Below are positions 10,895 to 21,328 of a DNA stretch of 64,000 nucleotides, in pieces. Source of the DNA: Gnetum montanum (Eukaryota > Streptophyta > Gnetopsida > Gnetales > Gnetaceae); the NCBI GenBank assembly GCA_015680685.1, contig MNCI01002996.1, forward strand, positions 630,167 through 694,166, in the 5' to 3' direction. Numbering within the stretch: the stretch's first letter is position 1; each line of letters begins with the position of its first letter. A program made the translations under genes and the position numbers. The notes under the pieces are model-generated. The model was not told where the DNA came from. It worked only from the letters and a program-made list of their open reading frames with translations, and did no database searches.

Positions 10895-11657
10895 AAGAAT
10901 ACAACATGGACACTGCCTAAGTTGCCAAAAGGAAAGAGGGCATTGCAGAATAAATGGGTGTACGGGGTCAAGGAAGAACATGATGGCAGCAAAAGATACA
11001 AGGCAAGGTTAATAGTCAAGGTTTTCCAACAAAATAGAAGAATTGACTACACAGAGATTTTCTCTCTTTTCGTAAAGTTGACTACCATTAGATTAGTGTT
11101 AAGTATTGTAGCTATTAATGATTTGCATCTAAAGTAGTTAGATATCAAAACTGCTTTCTTGCATGGTAACCTTGATGATGACATTTACATGGTTCAATTA
11201 GAAGATTTTTAGGTTGCTAGTAGAAAAAAATCTTATGTGTAAGTTGCAGAAGAGTTGTAAATTGAAATAGGCTCCTAGGCAGTGGTATAAGAAATTTGAT
11301 CTATTCATTTTTAATGCTGATTTCACAAGATGTGAGATGGATCATTATTGCTACACAAGGAGGTTTGATGAATGCTACATTATTTTGCTCTTGTAGGTTG
11401 ATGATATGCTTGTTGCAGGGTCCAATTTACAGGAGATAGATAAACTAAAGCAACAATTGGCAAAGGAATTTGAGATGAAAGACTTGGGACCAATCAAGCA
11501 TATACTTGGGATGAGAATTAGTAGAACCAGATCTCAAGTGATTCTCAAGTTGTCTCAAGAAAAGTATATAGAAAAAGTGCTTAGCAGGTTGAGCATTCAG
11601 GATGCAAAGACTAGATGCACTCCATTGGAAAGTCACTTCATTCTCAGTAAGAATTAG
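10895..11657 (+). pseudogene. copia reverse transcriptase remnant
   Basis: Two open stretches separated by heavy decay. The first (10922-11137) holds KRALQNKWVYGVKEEHDGSKRYKARL followed by the DYTEIFSLFVKLTTIRLVL block; then LDIKTAFLHGNLDDDIYM with stops. The second (11406-11657) begins at the catalytic box, where the Tyr of YVDD is replaced by a stop (TAG-VDDMLVAG), and continues MKDLGPIKHILGMRISR. Confidence 0.88.
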
Positions 11658-11673
11658 TCACCAAGGAAAAAAG

Positions 11674-11938
11674 TTGAAAGGTTAGCTATTACAGAAATTA
11701 AAGGATCAGCCGTTATAGAAGTTGAAGGGTCAAACATTACAGAAGTTGAAGGGTTGACCATTACAGAAGTTGAGAAGTTGAAGAGTCAGTTGTTACAAAA
11801 GTTAAAGTGTCGACCATTATAGAAGTTGGAGGGTTAGTCGTTATAGAAGTTGAATGGTCAACCGTTACAAAAGTTGGAGGGTCGACTGCTACAAAAGTTG
11901 AAACTACTACAGAAGTTGAAAGGGTTGGCCGTTATAGA
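11674..11938 (+). repeat. 24-bp minisatellite inside the copia pol region
   Basis: About eleven imperfect units of 24 bp of the form GTTGAAGGGTCAACCGTTAC plus AGAA. Most units keep the 24-bp (8-codon) length, with exceptions of about 32, 18 and 25 bp. In the pol frame the first units read as KLKGSAVIEVEGSNITEVEG-type repeats. The array replaces the N-terminal part of RNase H, between KN-SP of the reverse transcriptase end and MEMIWLKDLLRELG. Confidence 0.85.
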
Positions 11939-11939
11939 A

Positions 11940-12188
11940 GCTAAAATGGAGATGATTTGGTTGAAGGATCTTCTAAGAGAGTTAGGTAAGACACAAGACA
12001 GCAGTGAGCTTTTCAGTGATAGTTAGAGTGTTATGCATCTAGGTAGAGATCTAGTTTTTCAGTCCAAATTTAAACACATTCAGTTGAGGTATCATCATAT
12101 TTGTGGGTTGATAAATGATAGAACATTACTACTAAGGAAGATTCCTAGGTCAAAGAACCTTGCAGACATGTTGACCAAGGTTTTGTAG
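11940..12188 (+). pseudogene. copia RNase H C-terminal half (first copy)
   Basis: Reads EMIWLKDLLRELG, then SDS-stop-SVMHLGRDLVFQSKFKHIQLRYHHI and SKNLADMLTKVL, the canonical end of copia RNase H. The stop sits where the family has Gln. The normal end of the element should follow soon after, but a second RNase H fragment follows instead. Confidence 0.85.
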
Positions 12189-12600
12189 ATGCAAACTTTG
12201 ATTAAGTTTATACTTGAAAAGTCCGTAACTTTATACTATGTCCCATTATTTGAAGGTTTTGTAGATGCAAAATTTGTTGTTGATCATGATACAAGACGTT
12301 CCACTACAAGGTACACATTTATTTTTGGTGGTGCAATAGTGAGTTGGTTTTCACATCTACAACCACTGGTAACTTTATCTACAATCAAATCAAAATATGT
12401 AGCCCTCACAGAAGCATGCAAGGAGATGTTATGGATGAAGAGATTCTTGCAATCTCTTGGACTAAAATAACAAAGGTATGCTGTGTTTTGTGTTTTGTGA
12501 CAGTTTGAGTGCAATCCATCTTGCAAAGAATTCTGCCTTTCATGCTAGGATGAAACATATAGATATTCGGTTCCACTTTGTAACGAACCACTTCTCATTG
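12189..12600 (+). pseudogene. Second copia RNase H fragment, different lineage
   Basis: An open stretch from 12189 gives GFVDAKFVVDHDTRRSTTRY...LSTIKSKYVALTEACKEMLWMKRFLQSLGL, the N-terminal half of RNase H. After a frameshift, CDSLSAIHLAKNSAFHARMKHIDIRFHFV (12495-12590) is a C-terminal half distinct from the first copy. Domain order is therefore C-half, N-half, C-half. A 19-bp direct repeat (12177-12195 and 12253-12271) lies at the join. Confidence 0.8.
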
Positions 12601-15528
12601 AGTTTTTGCATTAATGATTGTAATAGTCTATTGTGTGTTTGTATGCATGTTTTGTTGACAAGTTGTGTGTGTGCTTTGGTGGAAAAGGCTAATTGGAATA
12701 GTAATAAATTTGTTGACCATATTTTTATATGTATTATGATTAAATGTTTAAATACTTTATGCATAAGAAATATGATTTAAAATACATGCTAGGAATATTT
12801 TAGAATAATAATAATAAATGATATATGGGAAAACAAAATATTTTCTGTTCTATTTCAACAGAGATGCTGAGAAACAAAGGACAATGCTCTAAGATGTGCC
12901 TTAAGAGCTAAAACAAGTATGTTGAGATGTAAATGAATGCTCATATTGAAGAACTTGACCTATGAATCAAGTTGGAGAAACCTGACCCATGAATCAGGGA
13001 TACTTTGTGCAAATACTGTAGCTTTATATTTTATTTTATCTAAATGTGATGCATTGCTCTTTTTAGTTTAAAATAGTAGAGTATAAGTACCCTCTTCATT
13101 GCTGTAGAAAGGTCATGTGAGACCTTTCAAGGATTGTAAGACGATGAGAAAATTCACATCGCTGATGACCTAAAAAAGAAGGTGCCTTACTTGATTATGT
13201 ATCTTGAATTGCCCTTGTCATGAATTTACTTGAAAACTCTTTCCTTGCATCTTATGACAATTTTGAATGATAAAAAGATAGATATTATGTTGGAATGATC
13301 AAGAGGAATTGAACTTGAGATCTAGCAAAATCTGAATTCTAAAATATCAAAATTGTTGATTTAGGAATTGAACTTGCAACCTATGAATATACATACTTTA
13401 TTGATTTTATTATAGTGATCATGAAGAGAATTGAACTCATGATCCATTGCTGAAAAGTGAGAGAGAAAAAGAGAGAGATAACTTTAAAAAAGAAAGAAAA
13501 GAATACGAACAGTCCCCAACAAGTTAGTTACAAGAAACCAAAGAAAAGAATACGAATAGTCCCCAACAAGTCAGTTATAAGAAACCATTCATTATCCCTA
13601 ATTATACTTACAAGTAGGAAGAGGAGGAGAGGAAAAAAAAAGGGACACACACAAGGCAAAAATAGCTTTGCAGAACACACAAAAAAGAAAAAAAAAAGGA
13701 TACATCAAAAGGAGTGTGGTTGCGAAAGAAGAGAAGACTGTTGTTGCTGCTACAAGAAATAGCAAAAAGGAAGAAAACAAGTGTGGCATAGCAATCCAAT
13801 ATTCGGATAATTTCTTCTAGTAAGTAAGATATCTAAGCAAGGAGGTAAAATGATCCATTTTTGTTATGTTTGATAATGGTTAGCAAGGGCTGATTTTCTC
13901 ACTTTTCTCTTCTTGCTTGTCTAACCACCTTCACAATGCTTATATGAAAATATCAAGATTGTCGTTGTAAACTTAGACTTATTTTTTTGGATCTCTCCAC
14001 CCATCCTCTGCACTCTCATACTTAAATGACTTGGATGAGAGTTGTTTCTGTAATGATTCAAAAACACCTATAACGATTTAGGGTATTTTTGGCAAAAGAT
14101 TGCAAATGAAAATATCAAGATTGTTGTTGTAACCTTAGACTTATTTTTTTGGATCTCTCCGCCTATCCTCTACACTCTCATACCTAAATGACTTGGATGA
14201 GAGTTGTTTCTATAATGATTCAAAAACACCCATTATGATTTGGGGCATTTTTAGCAAAGGATTGCCAACAGGGGCTATGGATCCCTGATATGAGGATTGG
14301 TACCCAAGGTAGAAAGCAAGAGTATCCTTGGGCCCATTGATAATTGTGAATTGTTGAATTCTTGGATTTTGATTGGAATTCAGTTGATAAACTCTCCCCT
14401 TTTGAATGCATAAATCTTATATTTGAATCTTGAATTATACTTATTTTCTTCCTACACCTTCTCAAGTTTGATTTTAATATCTTTCTATAAATTGATGGAG
14501 TGGAGGAAAACCTAGAATGTTAATTTATGGTTGTGATTTATCTATTCTCTGCTATTGAACATATGAATTTCCTGATTAAATGATTACCGGTAAAATGGTT
14601 ACAAGAGTTAAATTCAGATCTTGTTTTTCTGTGTGGCTGAAAATTATAAAATATTATTATGTGATTGAACAATTATGAGATTATTATTTTATCTACTTAT
14701 GTGCGCAAATGATCCCGATTAAATATTGCTTTTTAGGTTGAATGATAAAAAGCTTTTATCTTTTAATCTAATGCATCTTGCACAAATATTTTATTATGCC
14801 TATTTTTTAAAAAAAATTAACCTGTTTCAGAGTTAGATCTAAGCATTATTGATCTCGTTTTAATTTTAAAGGTTAATGCCACCTGCATTTTCTTCTTTCA
14901 ACTTTCTTCTTTTTAGGGGGCTTTGGGTGCTAGCTCTTGCTCCCTATGAGTGAGTGGATGTTACAAAACATGTGCTCCTTGCAAGAAAAAGCGGAGTATT
15001 GTTTTTCCACAGAAAATACGGGGAGCTTTGCAACAATAAGACCCTGTTCTGTACACAGGTACAATACATAATTACATACAATAAGCAAAGGTGTCATTTA
15101 TGGATCATCGGTTCATGAAAATTCAATGTCTGGAGCAGTGATCCTTGTTTCTTCCTTCCAATACGTAACAATTTAAATTGTGAAGTTTTAAAATTAAAAA
15201 ACGTTGAATATGCATAAATTTTAGGACTATAAGGTTTGAAAAATCTTAATAGCAACATAGTGGAGAATGTGATAGGCCATTCTTCCAAACGTTTCGTTAA
15301 CGTGCTGAACACGATTTGGTACAAAAGCTTCCTATATCCCCTATGTTTCCATGAAATAATACTACAGAAAGTTTTGCTCGCCTTCTGTTTTTCCCATGCT
15401 ACACCGACGCAGAGTCGGATCTAGTGAATTGAGATCAGGGGACGGCAGGGAGAACATCTCACCGAATGTTGACCATTTCTTTAGTTAGACCTTTGTATTA
15501 AGAGTACAAATAACATACCAAAAAATAT
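12601..15528. other. Gene-free spacer with local duplications
   Basis: No credible coding sequence. It contains a 47-bp tandem duplication starting at 13501 (GAATACGAACAGTCCCCAAC), a purine-rich stretch at 13615-13770 and a 162-bp tandem duplication at 13944-14270. The first few hundred bases may still be copia-derived, but no LTR was identified. Confidence 0.6.
13944..14270. repeat. 162-bp tandem duplication
   Basis: Copy 1 starts at 13944 and copy 2 at 14106, both with ATGAAAATATCAAGATTG and both ending near GGCAAAAGATTGC or AGCAAAGGATTGC. The copies differ by scattered substitutions, mostly transitions. Confidence 0.85.
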
Positions 15529-15601
15529 GGGGATGTAGCTCACATGGAAGAGCGCTCGCTTTGCATGCGAGAGGTACGGGAATCGATACCCCGCATCTCC
15601 A
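15529..15601 (+). tRNA. tRNA-Ala (anticodon UGC), possibly a pseudogene
   Basis: 73 nt folding as a cloverleaf: acceptor GGGGATG/CATCTCC with discriminator A, D-stem GCTC/GAGC, anticodon stem CTCGC/GCGAG around loop TTTGCAT (anticodon TGC), and a T-arm. It closely follows the plant tRNA-Ala sequence as I know it, but the last T-stem pair is A-C rather than G-C (GGGAATCGATACCCC), the B box starts with A instead of G, and the D-loop has C and A where G and T are usual. A T-run about 15 bases downstream could terminate Pol III. The mismatches make a decayed copy possible. Confidence 0.82.
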
Positions 15602-15605
15602 ATTA

Positions 15606-15985
15606 AGACATTATGTTACTTTTGATGCACTTAAAACTAAAATTTTATTTTTATTATATTCTTAAAACATTAGACAATTGTCCCTATTGTAATATGTGTT
15701 AGGTAATCTTCCATTCATTTCTCATTTGACCATTATAATCTTATATATAGGTAGTAAACAAAAACATTACACTACTTTTGATCCACTTAAAATTTTATTG
15801 TATTCCTAGAACATTAGGCAACAAAAACATTATGCTACTTTTGATTGCAAGCATCTTATTTAAAATTAAAATTTTCTTGTATTCTTAGAACATTAGGCAA
15901 GTTTCCCTATTGTAACATGTGTTAGGTAATCTTCCATTCATTTCTCATTTGACCACCATAATCTTGTATATATGTAGTAATCCTT
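15606..15985. repeat. Imperfect threefold AT-rich repeat just after the tRNA
   Basis: Units beginning ACATTA(T/C)(G/A)CTACTTTTGAT or close variants start near 15606, 15764 and 15826. The first and third each continue through ACATTAG, GTGTTAGGTAATCTTCCATTC and a closing GTAGTAA near 15750 and 15978; the middle copy is shortened. Origin unknown. Confidence 0.7.
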
Positions 15986-18157
15986 GATTATTTTCCCACT
16001 CTAAAATATCATGTTGCTTAGTACCAATTTTTGCTTTAAGGTCACTACATACATAGACTTTTTCTTTAATTTAAATCATACTATATTTCATTTTAAATAT
16101 TGAAAAGAATATTTTTCAATAAACCTTGGTTTACAAAGCAAGTTGCTCATGGGTAAAACAAACAAAAAACAAGGAATACAAAACATTTTCTTTGATCTTC
16201 AACTAAATATATTGTTAATACTCATCCATCTTTTTTACATTAATTATTTTTTCAAACTTCCTTGGTATTCACCAAAGATTTAACATTTATTACTTTTATT
16301 TTACTAGGACCATGCAACTCAAAATTCTCATAATCTTTCACTAACTTTTAACTCTAAAAATATCAGAACTCTTTTTAAAAAATCAGCATTATACATTACA
16401 ATCATTTTAGTTATCATGCCACCATTTCTTTACAAAGTTTTGTAACATCTTTTATATCTTTTATTAATTTTATTTTAAACATGCAGAACAAGAACTACAA
16501 AAATTGTCTGCTTCCAGAATGATAAAATAGTGAACGAGTGTGTGTCCGGGTTACAACTCCATATTTTATAAAATAAGTCTAAAATATTAGATTTACCCAA
16601 TATTAGCTAAGGGTTACTGTAATTTTGCTTTTTCCTGAAAACAGCAAACGTTGATTTTCACCTCGGAACGTGTAAACGGACATCCGACCTACAGTCACTT
16701 GATCCAATACAAAGTGCTGGCATTAATCATTACTGTTAGTAATAGACAACTATAAGTCCAATTTTAAACAAGCATGTTGGATTTTGCACACTGCAAAATC
16801 ACAATGATTTAAGAATAAAAACCTACTAACACACAAGCATCGATTTCGCATCAACCATAAAAAGAACTAATCCAATTACGGTAAAGCATATTCGATCAAC
16901 AATAAAAAGTACATGTCCAGTTATAGCAAGGTATATTCGTAGGCTCTTCTTTTTCTTTTTATCTGATCACGGAGAATTGGGTTACATATTAACGTCATCT
17001 TACAGCATTCTTTTCACTACAAATTGGGATACTAATACATGTGGCAAATTTTATTACAGTTAAAAATATTTGATTTTAAATCCAATTTTCTAAGCTGGTA
17101 TATGGGGATTGGTGAATGCACGGAAAATATCTCAGAAATTAATAACATACAACACTAAAATACATGAAACAGTGATAGCATGTTTGTGACTGTTAAATTA
17201 TGGAAGCCTATTCCAGTGGTTCAAAGCAGAAGGGGAAGAGAGTGTGAGAGTGTGAGAGAAAAAAGCTCGACTATGAAATGCATAACACAAATATCAAGAG
17301 CATCAAGACATTACTGTTTCCTCTGGCATGGCGAAAGGTAAATAATGAAACTGAAAGGAATGAACTAGTAAAAGGTAACAAAATGGATATAAAGCTTTCT
17401 TGATACCTAATATGAGCTCTCAATGGCTAATTGTTTGAACATCCAGTTTGAGAAATAAAGGTCATGTAACTTCAGATTTACATAAATATATAATTAGCAT
17501 TAAACAGAACTTTTAGCATTTCTCCATTCATGATAACTAACAAACAGGAATTTTGTCACTTTTTATCTTCAAGCGGGTACTTGTTTCCAATTATAACCAT
17601 AAAATCTGGATATGGAATATGGCTTTATGCCAGAAGCACAAATCCTCCTCCACCAAAATCATGAATTCTATCATCATGCTCAATGCCCCATATCCCATCA
17701 AGAACAAGCAACAGCAATTTTATAACTGATTCAAAACATACTAAAAATGGATGACACGTTGCCAATGTCAATTGCATGAGTTGCAGTTTAATTTCAAGTA
17801 CCCTGTTATTCGTGCTAATAGCAAACTTCTATCATTCATTGACATCAGATTTATGAAAGCATTTTCAGACCTTCTCATCAAAACAGCCGAATGCACCTTG
17901 TTGGGTAGAAAAGTAAATTTCAGACATGAATCTTCCAAAAATATTACAAAAGATACCCCAAGGCACCGATTCATGGAACTGGATGAGAAAAGCAAAACTG
18001 CCTATAGCTCCTGCACTAAGACGTGCCTAAATGATAAATATAGAAAGCAATCGCTGAAAAAAATTTGGGAAAACAAATTCAAAGAGTGATTGCGAAGGTG
18101 GTCAAATTCAATGATATTCTTAGAAAAAAAGATCTCTAAAGACAGTTCTTTTTAATC
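15986..18157. other. AT-rich spacer downstream of GnTII
   Basis: No credible coding sequence. The part nearest 18157 will include the 3' UTR of the minus-strand GnTII gene; no clear polyadenylation signal could be chosen. Confidence 0.55.
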
Positions 18158-19531
18158 TTACTGCTCACTTAGCGTTGCTCCAAGCCGATACAAGGAAGAA
18201 AAATCCAGACAGAGTTTATGATCTCTGTGATCACTCCAGCCTCCCCAACCGCGGAAACCTGCCTGGTAACCTCCAATATTCTCATGCTTGACAAGTGGCC
18301 AGTGAGGATTTATGTTAGGAACCTTATCAAAATCTGGAATTTCAGGGTTAGCCTGGCCATTATCAAAACAAGGAGTTCCCTGCCCAGTCCCCTGATGAAG
18401 ACCACATTTTCCAAAATGGGCTGCACTTCTCCTGGGTCCCCTCAAAGTGTAAACAGGTGAACCAAATGAAGGATACACAGACACCCAAAGCGTAATATCC
18501 CAATTATAGTCATCAAAAACACAGAACTCCCTGGCCTTGGAATGAATCTTCTGCCAAACCGTCCTGTTAAATGCATACCCAACATTCCCTATCTTCTCCG
18601 CAATCAAATTCTGCGATTCCTCCCCTTTGAAATTCACATCAGCTGGGGCCAAATTAGCGGCATAGCAGTTAGGACACCTGTGCTGCTTCAAGGCAGATAG
18701 GGTTTGAATGTTCCTGTAGGCATTGGGGAAAACATAATGGTCCTCCTCAATGAAAAGTATGTGTCCTTCATGGCTTCTGGTCTCTTCCATTCCATCCCAA
18801 ACCCAGTTCATCATCCACCACCAATGATGCTTCAGCGAAACGATTCTGGGAGATCTGAAATTTCCATACTGGTCAGCATCCCCAGTGCATTTTTTGTTCA
18901 GAGCATCGCTCTTTTCCTGACAATCCCCCGTGGAAACTCCTGGAAATGAATCAGTAAACAGATGGGGAGAGTAAGGTGCGAATATCTGCTTCACCTGACA
19001 GAATTTTATTGCTTCCACGATCCTGTTCATCTCTGGAAAGTACCCGTCATGGCTCACGATCAGAAGAGTTTCATTGATGCCCTCAACCCTGGAAAGGCTG
19101 TCCACGACCAGCTGCAAATACTGAGGCCTGTTGTGAACATAAAGGACAATGTATGTACAGTCCCGGGCCAGTTTGGGAAAACGATCTCTGTTTCGAGCGG
19201 GCAGCTGATTCCGTCTGTCGAGTTCCTTCGACAAGCTGTTCTGCAAAGGTAACGAGGACAAACCCTTGCGTTTCAGAACTTCCCCATCTTCTTCAGAGAT
19301 CTCATTTTCTTGCTCTGGTTGTTTTGCAGTGTTTTGGCGGAGAAGAAGAACATCTGAGAGAGGTTTTCTCAGAGAAGAAGACTGAGAAATCCCAGAAGAG
19401 GAAACGCAGAGCGTTATCAGAGCCAATATGCCGCCGACTGCAACCAAGCACAGAAGAGGCAGCACGCGCACGAATCCCAACTTCTTGGTAGGCAACAACA
19501 GCGAATTACGGATTCGACCGGGGGCGACCAT
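18158..19531 (-). CDS. MGAT2: Alpha-1,6-mannosyl-glycoprotein 2-beta-N-acetylglucosaminyltransferase (GnTII, GT16)
   Basis: Adds the second beta-1,2-linked GlcNAc, from UDP-GlcNAc, to the alpha-1,6 mannose arm of N-glycans in the Golgi, making the biantennary complex-type core. The 457-residue frame is intact and intronless, slightly longer than I recall for the Arabidopsis enzyme. It has type II topology: a short basic N-terminus, a membrane anchor at about residues 22-43, and a variable stem to about 115. The catalytic domain shows YIVLYVHNRPQYL (128-140), SLKHHWWWMMNWVWDG (232-247), the metal-binding IEEDH (261-265), FDDYNWD (339-345) with the likely catalytic Asp, and AAHFGKCGLHQG (370-381). 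The ATG gives the basic-plus-anchor N-terminus expected of Golgi transferases. It has no neighbour of related function. Confidence 0.96.
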   Translation of the reverse strand: MVAPGRIRNSLLLPTKKLGFVRVLPLLCLVAVGGILALITLCVSSSGISQSSSLRKPLSDVLLLRQNTAKQPEQENEISEEDGEVLKRKGLSSLPLQNSLSKELDRRNQLPARNRDRFPKLARDCTYIVLYVHNRPQYLQLVVDSLSRVEGINETLLIVSHDGYFPEMNRIVEAIKFCQVKQIFAPYSPHLFTDSFPGVSTGDCQEKSDALNKKCTGDADQYGNFRSPRIVSLKHHWWWMMNWVWDGMEETRSHEGHILFIEEDHYVFPNAYRNIQTLSALKQHRCPNCYAANLAPADVNFKGEESQNLIAEKIGNVGYAFNRTVWQKIHSKAREFCVFDDYNWDITLWVSVYPSFGSPVYTLRGPRRSAAHFGKCGLHQGTGQGTPCFDNGQANPEIPDFDKVPNINPHWPLVKHENIGGYQAGFRGWGGWSDHRDHKLCLDFSSLYRLGATLSEQ

Positions 19532-20560
19532 GATGTTTTAGAAAAACAATAACAATAACAATAAAAGTGGCCGTTTCTAGTTTCTACTGCCCAGCAAACG
19601 TCAGATCTCCACACATGAAGCAAATTAGCAGCAGAGGCTTTTTCCCAACTGTGAAGGAGGGTAATGGAGAAGAACCCACCTGCAGAAGCCTGAGCTCCCC
19701 AATCTCTGCTGCAAATCCCAGAACCAGGTTTCACATACCTCAGCTGCCAAATATCTGCAAACCTAAATCCCAAGGCCTGAGCTGAGCTGCCAAATCTGTT
19801 CAAACGCCAAACCCAAAACCAAAGATAAAAAATAAACAGCCGAATCAATCTCTGCAAAACCCAGAGTCAGGCTTCAATCCTCCATGTCTACGCACGGAAC
19901 TTTCAAAAAGCAGAGCAGAGATGAGAAAGAATATCCTTTTCGTTGGCTTCACTCTTCAGTGATGGTGGTGGTGCCGCCGCGTTGGCAATTGACTTGACCA
20001 GTTCGGCCTCTCTATTTCTCTCTCTGTTTCTAGGTTTTGGCTTGTGACTGAATGTTACTGGTACAGCAGCAACCTCTGATATCATCCATTTCATGGCTGG
20101 GAGTGTCCAGTATCTCTTCCGAATGCTGCCTGAAAAATGACGTCCGGTTGGATTTCGGGTATTGTCCCGGGTTTGCGTCAATTTAGGACTCCCCATTCTC
20201 ACGCGTTTTCTTCACAATTTGCACAAAGCCAGCCGATCCGTGTGTCTTTGCAAATTGTGCATTTTGTCTCTGAAAATTGTGCATTTTGAAAGAGGAGCAA
20301 CAGCCTGGTTCGGTAAGGAATCACGCGCTACCGTCAACGGCGTATTTTATGGAAACTCTGCGTGGTTAACGGTACATGGTTACGGCGAGTCGGGTCGTAA
20401 ACGTAAAATCGTAAGGCTTGTTACATTATTTTCGTCATCCCTCTTAAGTCATTTTTCCATACGCTTCCTCGGTTATTTTGTTTGTCGCGTTTTGTAATTT
20501 TGAGTTTTGCATTTTGCGAATTGCTGAGATTTTGATTTTTGATTAAGACACCTGTGTGTG
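19532..20560 (-). promoter_or_regulatory. 5' leader and promoter region of GnTII
   Basis: The sequence upstream of the GnTII start is more GC- and CpG-rich than its surroundings, notably at 20310-20420, as expected of an unmethylated plant promoter. An AACAAT-type microsatellite lies at 19543-19565, just before the start codon. An open frame at 19903-20202 on the same strand resembles nothing known and may be chance. The start site and any leader intron cannot be placed. Confidence 0.4.
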
Positions 20561-20600
20561 TTAGTCTATAGCATAGTTTTCAATTCAGATTGGACATGTC

Positions 20601-21016
20601 TATTCATCAACATTATCGATTCGTGATCCTGATCGTGAATAACTAGCTTATATCTCTTTCTTTAGGATTGGCTGAGATAATTTTAAAGAAGATGATGTTA
20701 ACCAAGTAACAAGATAACTAAAAATGGAATCACTCATCCCTCCTTTGTTTCACTACCACTTACCTAGTTTAGATATACCCAAAATTTAAATATATTCATC
20801 AACATTATCAATTCGTGATCTTGATCGTGGAATAATTCATGAATAACTAGCTTATATCTTTTTCTTTAGGATTGGCTGAGATGATTTTAAAGAAGATGAT
20901 GTTAACCAAGCCCAACTACTAGATGAGGTAACAAGATAACTAAAAATGGAATCACTCATCCCTCCTTTGTTTCACTACCACTTACCTAGTTTAGATATAC
21001 CCAAAATTTAAATATA
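20601..21016. repeat. Tandem duplication of about 200 bp
   Basis: Copy 1 (20601-20792) and copy 2 (20793-21016) share nearly every base from TATTCATCAACATTATC to CCAAAATTTAAATATA. Copy 2 carries two insertions: about 12 bp near 20828 (GGAATAATTCAT) and about 20 bp near 20912. No coding content. Confidence 0.88.
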
Positions 21017-21328
21017 GTTATCAATGATATCATTCTTGATGATTAACTTACTTTGTCTACTAGGGCACGAGGTGGGGAGTGGATTTGTCGCCCTCCAAAT
21101 AAGGCCCTTCACATCATGCACCACGTAAGATCCTACTACGAAATGGGAAAAAACATGAATTGAAGAGCCACACCTTTTCATATTCCCGTTGCACAAAATG
21201 TGAACCAAAGAGCTATTCCCATTGCACACATAAAAAGGCCAAACGCAACTAAATGCAAAATGGGAATGGGAATGGGAATGAGAATTCCATTTCCATTCTA
21301 TCTCTGTCTCCATCTGCAACTGTTGTTG

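Larger units (their letters stand above)
7203..12600 (+). mobile_element. Degenerate Ty1/copia LTR retrotransposon with inserted solo LTR
   Basis: Domains run in copia order on the + strand: 5' LTR (7203-7462), initiator-Met primer site (7466), gag (7508-9200), protease (about 9290), gag-pre-integrase (about 9690), integrase (9857-10400), reverse transcriptase (10900-11657) and RNase H (11940-12600). A solo gypsy LTR interrupts gag at 7544-8502. Every domain carries stops or frameshifts, so the element is dead. RNase H is rearranged and preceded by a minisatellite. No 3' LTR matching 7203-7462 was found downstream, so the right end is ill-defined. Confidence 0.9.

Noticed and set aside
11674-11938. 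CRISPR-like array
   Set aside because: Units are directly adjacent, imperfect and without spacers, in a plant retrotransposon; it is a minisatellite.
17751-18089. 112-codon frame downstream of GnTII
   Set aside because: No motif, codon use like random A+T-rich sequence, and it overlaps the expected 3' UTR of the opposite-strand gene.
18218-19491. Open frames on the plus strand opposite GnTII
   Set aside because: They lie entirely within the strongly supported minus-strand coding sequence and show no family motifs.
19903-20202. 99-codon minus-strand frame upstream of GnTII as a separate gene
   Set aside because: No recognisable motif, polar low-complexity composition, and a position in the GnTII leader or promoter; possibly an upstream ORF but not supported.
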